Source of the DNA: Aquificaceae bacterium
Lineage (GTDB): Bacteria > Aquificota > Aquificia > Aquificales > Aquificaceae
Length of the DNA: 7,605 bases
Assembly: GCA_015492115.1 (NCBI GenBank)
Contig: WGFS01000221.1
Coordinates: 1 to 7,605 of the forward strand
Direction: 5' to 3'
Each line of letters begins with the position of its first letter. The first letter of the stretch is position 1. The translations under genes and the position numbers were made by a program. Below are positions 5,965-7,605 of this stretch, in pieces. The notes below the pieces were generated by a model. The model saw only the letters and a program-made list of their open reading frames with translations, was not told the origin of the DNA and ran no database searches.

Positions 5965-5971
5965 GAAGGCT

Positions 5972-6472
5972 ATGATGATCCTGCTCCTCCTGTTCCTTCC
6001 TCTTCTCTCCTTTTCTAAGGATCTCTTTACTCTGTACGGTGATGTTTTCCAGGTAGCGATACCCGCATACGCCTTAATCCATTCCTATCAAGAGAAGGAC
6101 ACGGAAGGGATGAAGGAACTGGGGATCTCCTACGCCCTCTCTATGGGAGCTACCTACGCCCTCAAGGTTACGGTGCACGAGAGGAGACCGAACGGAAGCA
6201 AACACTCCTTTCCCTCCGGACACACCTCTTCCGCCTTTGCTGGAGCCTGGTACCTCCAGAGGAGGTATGGAAGCTCTCAGGGTATCCCCGCGGTGATATT
6301 AGCCTCCTTTGTGGGTGCGAGCAGGGTTCACGCAAAGGCTCACTACGTTCACGACGTCCTTGCGAGCGTTCTCCTTACCTTCGGTATAAGCTACGCGGTA
6401 GTTAAGAGATACAGCGTGGGAGTGGAGGTCTCGGAGGAAGAGACGGGACTTGTCATAACAGGGAGGTGGTAG
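5972..6472 (+). CDS. PAP2-superfamily membrane phosphatase
   Basis: A 166-residue membrane-bound acid phosphatase-like protein. It carries all three catalytic motifs: KVTVHERRP (K-x6-RP), PSGH in SFPSGHTSSAFAGA, and SRVHAKAHYVHD (SR-x5-H-x3-D). The nucleophile would be the His in the third motif. Hydrophobic helices surround these motifs, and the N-terminus (ILLLLFLPLLSFS) is a signal or first membrane segment. Members remove phosphate from lipid pyrophosphates, phosphatidic acid or lipid A; the substrate here cannot be told from sequence. The start at ATG 5972 (or 5975) follows AGGAAGG at 5963-5969, which overlaps the DUF3570 stop; a TTG at 5948 is less likely. It is shorter than many relatives but not missing any catalytic residue. 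Its link to the redox genes is unclear, and lipid or envelope remodelling is one possibility. Confidence 0.92.
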   Translation: MMILLLLFLPLLSFSKDLFTLYGDVFQVAIPAYALIHSYQEKDTEGMKELGISYALSMGATYALKVTVHERRPNGSKHSFPSGHTSSAFAGAWYLQRRYGSSQGIPAVILASFVGASRVHAKAHYVHDVLASVLLTFGISYAVVKRYSVGVEVSEEETGLVITGRW

Positions 6473-6474
6473 AC

Positions 6475-7395
6475 ATGCTCGGTGTTTTCAGAAAGCTCAG
6501 AGAGTTCAGAGGGACGGTGATGTCCACCGAGATACTTATAAAGGCGGATCTCGGAAAGAACTTCCTTGAGGAAGCCTACTCTATAGCACAGGATCACGAG
6601 AGGAAGCTCTCCGCCTACAGGGAAGACTCCTTCATATCAAAAATAAACAGACACGCCGGAATATCACCCGTCAGGTGTCCTCTTGACGTTGTGGAGCTGG
6701 TAAAGGAGGCGGTTGGGATAGCCAGGGAAACCGGAGGACTCTTTGATCCCACCGTGGGGGTGTTAACCCAGGGACTCTACGGCTTCGGAACCGGGCAAGA
6801 AAAGATCCCCGCGCCCTCAGAGGTAGAGAGGTTGAAAAGGCTGGTGAACTACAGGAAGGTGAAGATCAGAGGAGACGAAGTCTTTTTAGAAGAGGAGGGC
6901 ATGAGGCTGGACCTGGGAGGCATAGCTAAGGGGTGGACAGCCCAGAAGCTTGCTGAGTTCCTTATAGACATGGGGGCGACAGAAGTTCTCGTCTCCATAG
7001 GAGGTGAGATATGCACCTTCGGGAGGAGGTGGAGGATAGCGATAAAGGACCCGGACGGCAAGGGGCACATGGGGGTAATAGAGACGAAAGAGGGGAAGAC
7101 AACCATCTCAACGAGCGGAGATTATGAAAGGTTCATAAAAACGAGGGACACCCACCACATACTCAACCCGGGTAAGGGGAGTCAGGAGAACTTTTACTCA
7201 AGTCTAACCCTGCTGGAGGACGACTTCTGTGGTGCCAGGCTTGATGCCCTGACGACCGCCTGCTTCAACCTTCCTGTGGAGAGGATAGATGCCTTGACGG
7301 AGAGTTTCTTAGTTTTAGAGAAATCCAAGGGGAATCTCGTAGTAGGTGCCGGATTGAAGGGCAAGGTCAGAGGGCTTTATCTTATCCTAAGTTAG
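6475..7395 (+). CDS. apbE: ApbE-family FAD:protein FMN transferase, without signal peptide
   Basis: A 306-residue enzyme of the family that uses FAD and Mg2+ to attach FMN covalently to Ser/Thr of target proteins. Motifs in order: KLSAYREDSFISKIN (44-58), GGLFDPTVGVLTQGL (87-101), RLDLGGIAKGWTAQKL (144-159), SIGGEICTFGRRWRIAIKDP (174-193), TTISTSGDYERF (209-220), HHILNPGKGS (227-236) and ARLDALTTACF (254-264), the last holding the expected Asp/Thr metal ligands. The common HIIDP motif has Asn for Asp. The ATG at 6475 has GGGAGGTGG six bases before it. Neither this start nor the upstream frame gives a signal peptide or lipobox, unlike typical periplasmic ApbE, so the enzyme may act in the cytoplasm or on proteins before export. 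No FMN_bind-domain substrate is visible in the window; the DUF3570 protein is the best candidate. Confidence 0.93.
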   Translation: MLGVFRKLREFRGTVMSTEILIKADLGKNFLEEAYSIAQDHERKLSAYREDSFISKINRHAGISPVRCPLDVVELVKEAVGIARETGGLFDPTVGVLTQGLYGFGTGQEKIPAPSEVERLKRLVNYRKVKIRGDEVFLEEEGMRLDLGGIAKGWTAQKLAEFLIDMGATEVLVSIGGEICTFGRRWRIAIKDPDGKGHMGVIETKEGKTTISTSGDYERFIKTRDTHHILNPGKGSQENFYSSLTLLEDDFCGARLDALTTACFNLPVERIDALTESFLVLEKSKGNLVVGAGLKGKVRGLYLILS

Positions 7396-7396
7396 T

Positions 7397-7605
7397 ATGG
7401 AAGAGGAAAGGGCAAAGGTTCTTGTTGTGGACGACGAGCCCCAGAACAGAACCCTTATCAAACTGTTCTGCGGGAGGTGGGGTTACGAGGTGGTGGAAGC
7501 TCAGGACGGTGAAGAGGCTCTTTTAAAGGTCAAAGAAGAGCGACCTGATGTGATCCTCATGGACGCCATGATGCCCCGGATGGATGGATTTACAGCTACA
7601 AAGAC
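7397..7605 (+). CDS. response regulator receiver domain (3' truncated)
   Basis: The first 69 residues of a CheY-like receiver. Seen: acidic pair Asp12-Asp13 in VLVVDDEPQNR, and phospho-acceptor Asp56 in VILMDAMMPRMDGF. The frame is open to the right edge, so any output domain (DNA-binding, GGDEF or none) is unknown. The ATG is one base after the ApbE stop (TAG-T-ATG) and lacks a clear ribosome site, unlike every other gene here. That suggests translation by reinitiation from ApbE and membership of the same transcript. It is distinct from the NtrC-type protein at the left edge. Confidence 0.93.
   Translation, partial: MEEERAKVLVVDDEPQNRTLIKLFCGRWGYEVVEAQDGEEALLKVKEERPDVILMDAMMPRMDGFTATK

Larger units (their letters stand above)
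1366..7605 (+). other. predicted sigma-54-driven transcription unit
   Basis: From the predicted transcript start near 1366 all genes are on one strand, with gaps of 13 bases or less, or overlaps. No hairpin followed by a T run was seen between them. The most parsimonious reading is one transcript carrying at least ten genes, including the truncated response regulator. Internal promoters cannot be excluded. The end lies outside the window. Confidence 0.7.

Overview
The window looks like a piece of chromosome from a thermophilic, Gram-negative, respiratory bacterium, most likely of the Aquificales. This rests on arginine written mostly as AGG/AGA and isoleucine often as ATA, very strong AGGAGGT ribosome sites, tightly packed genes, outer-membrane-type proteins and c-type cytochromes. 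The taxonomic guess is an inference; no rRNA or other marker gene is present. Every convincing gene is on the + strand.

Region 1 (1-1271) is the 3' part of an NtrC-family sigma-54 activator: receiver, AAA+ and Fis-type HTH. Region 2 (1272-1380) is the only real intergenic gap. It carries a textbook sigma-54 promoter, TGGCAC-N5-TTGCT at 1340-1355, about 40 bases before the first gene of a nine-gene run. Region 3 (1381-7395) is that run, with gaps of 13 bases or less, or overlaps. In order it encodes a small coiled-coil tail-anchored membrane protein, a mosaic lipoprotein cytochrome with a calcium-binding-like Asp-rich region, a CcdA-type membrane electron carrier with extra helices, a diheme lipoprotein cytochrome, a TlpA-type thioredoxin, a DUF4266 mini-lipoprotein ending in GGCGCR, a DUF3570 outer-membrane beta-barrel, a PAP2 phosphatase and an ApbE-type FMN transferase. 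Region 4 (7397-7605) is the start of a receiver-domain response regulator that follows with one base of spacing.

A working model (inference): the NtrC-type protein switches on the operon with sigma-54. CcdA passes electrons across the inner membrane to the TlpA protein, which keeps cysteines reduced in the periplasmic or outer-membrane partners, namely the CXXCH haem sites and the DUF4266 CGC tail. The DUF3570 barrel carries two D-x-x-[S/T]-x-A-[S/T] motifs that resemble ApbE flavin-acceptor sites, and ApbE is encoded in the same run. Together this suggests an envelope redox module of outer-membrane cytochromes plus a possibly flavinylated barrel and a cysteine-tailed lipoprotein. Its function is not established by the sequence.

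The thioredoxin / DUF4266 / DUF3570 / ApbE association is one I recall from other proteobacterial genomes. The less familiar parts are the sigma-54 control, the two lipoprotein cytochromes, the coiled-coil leader protein and the enlarged CcdA.
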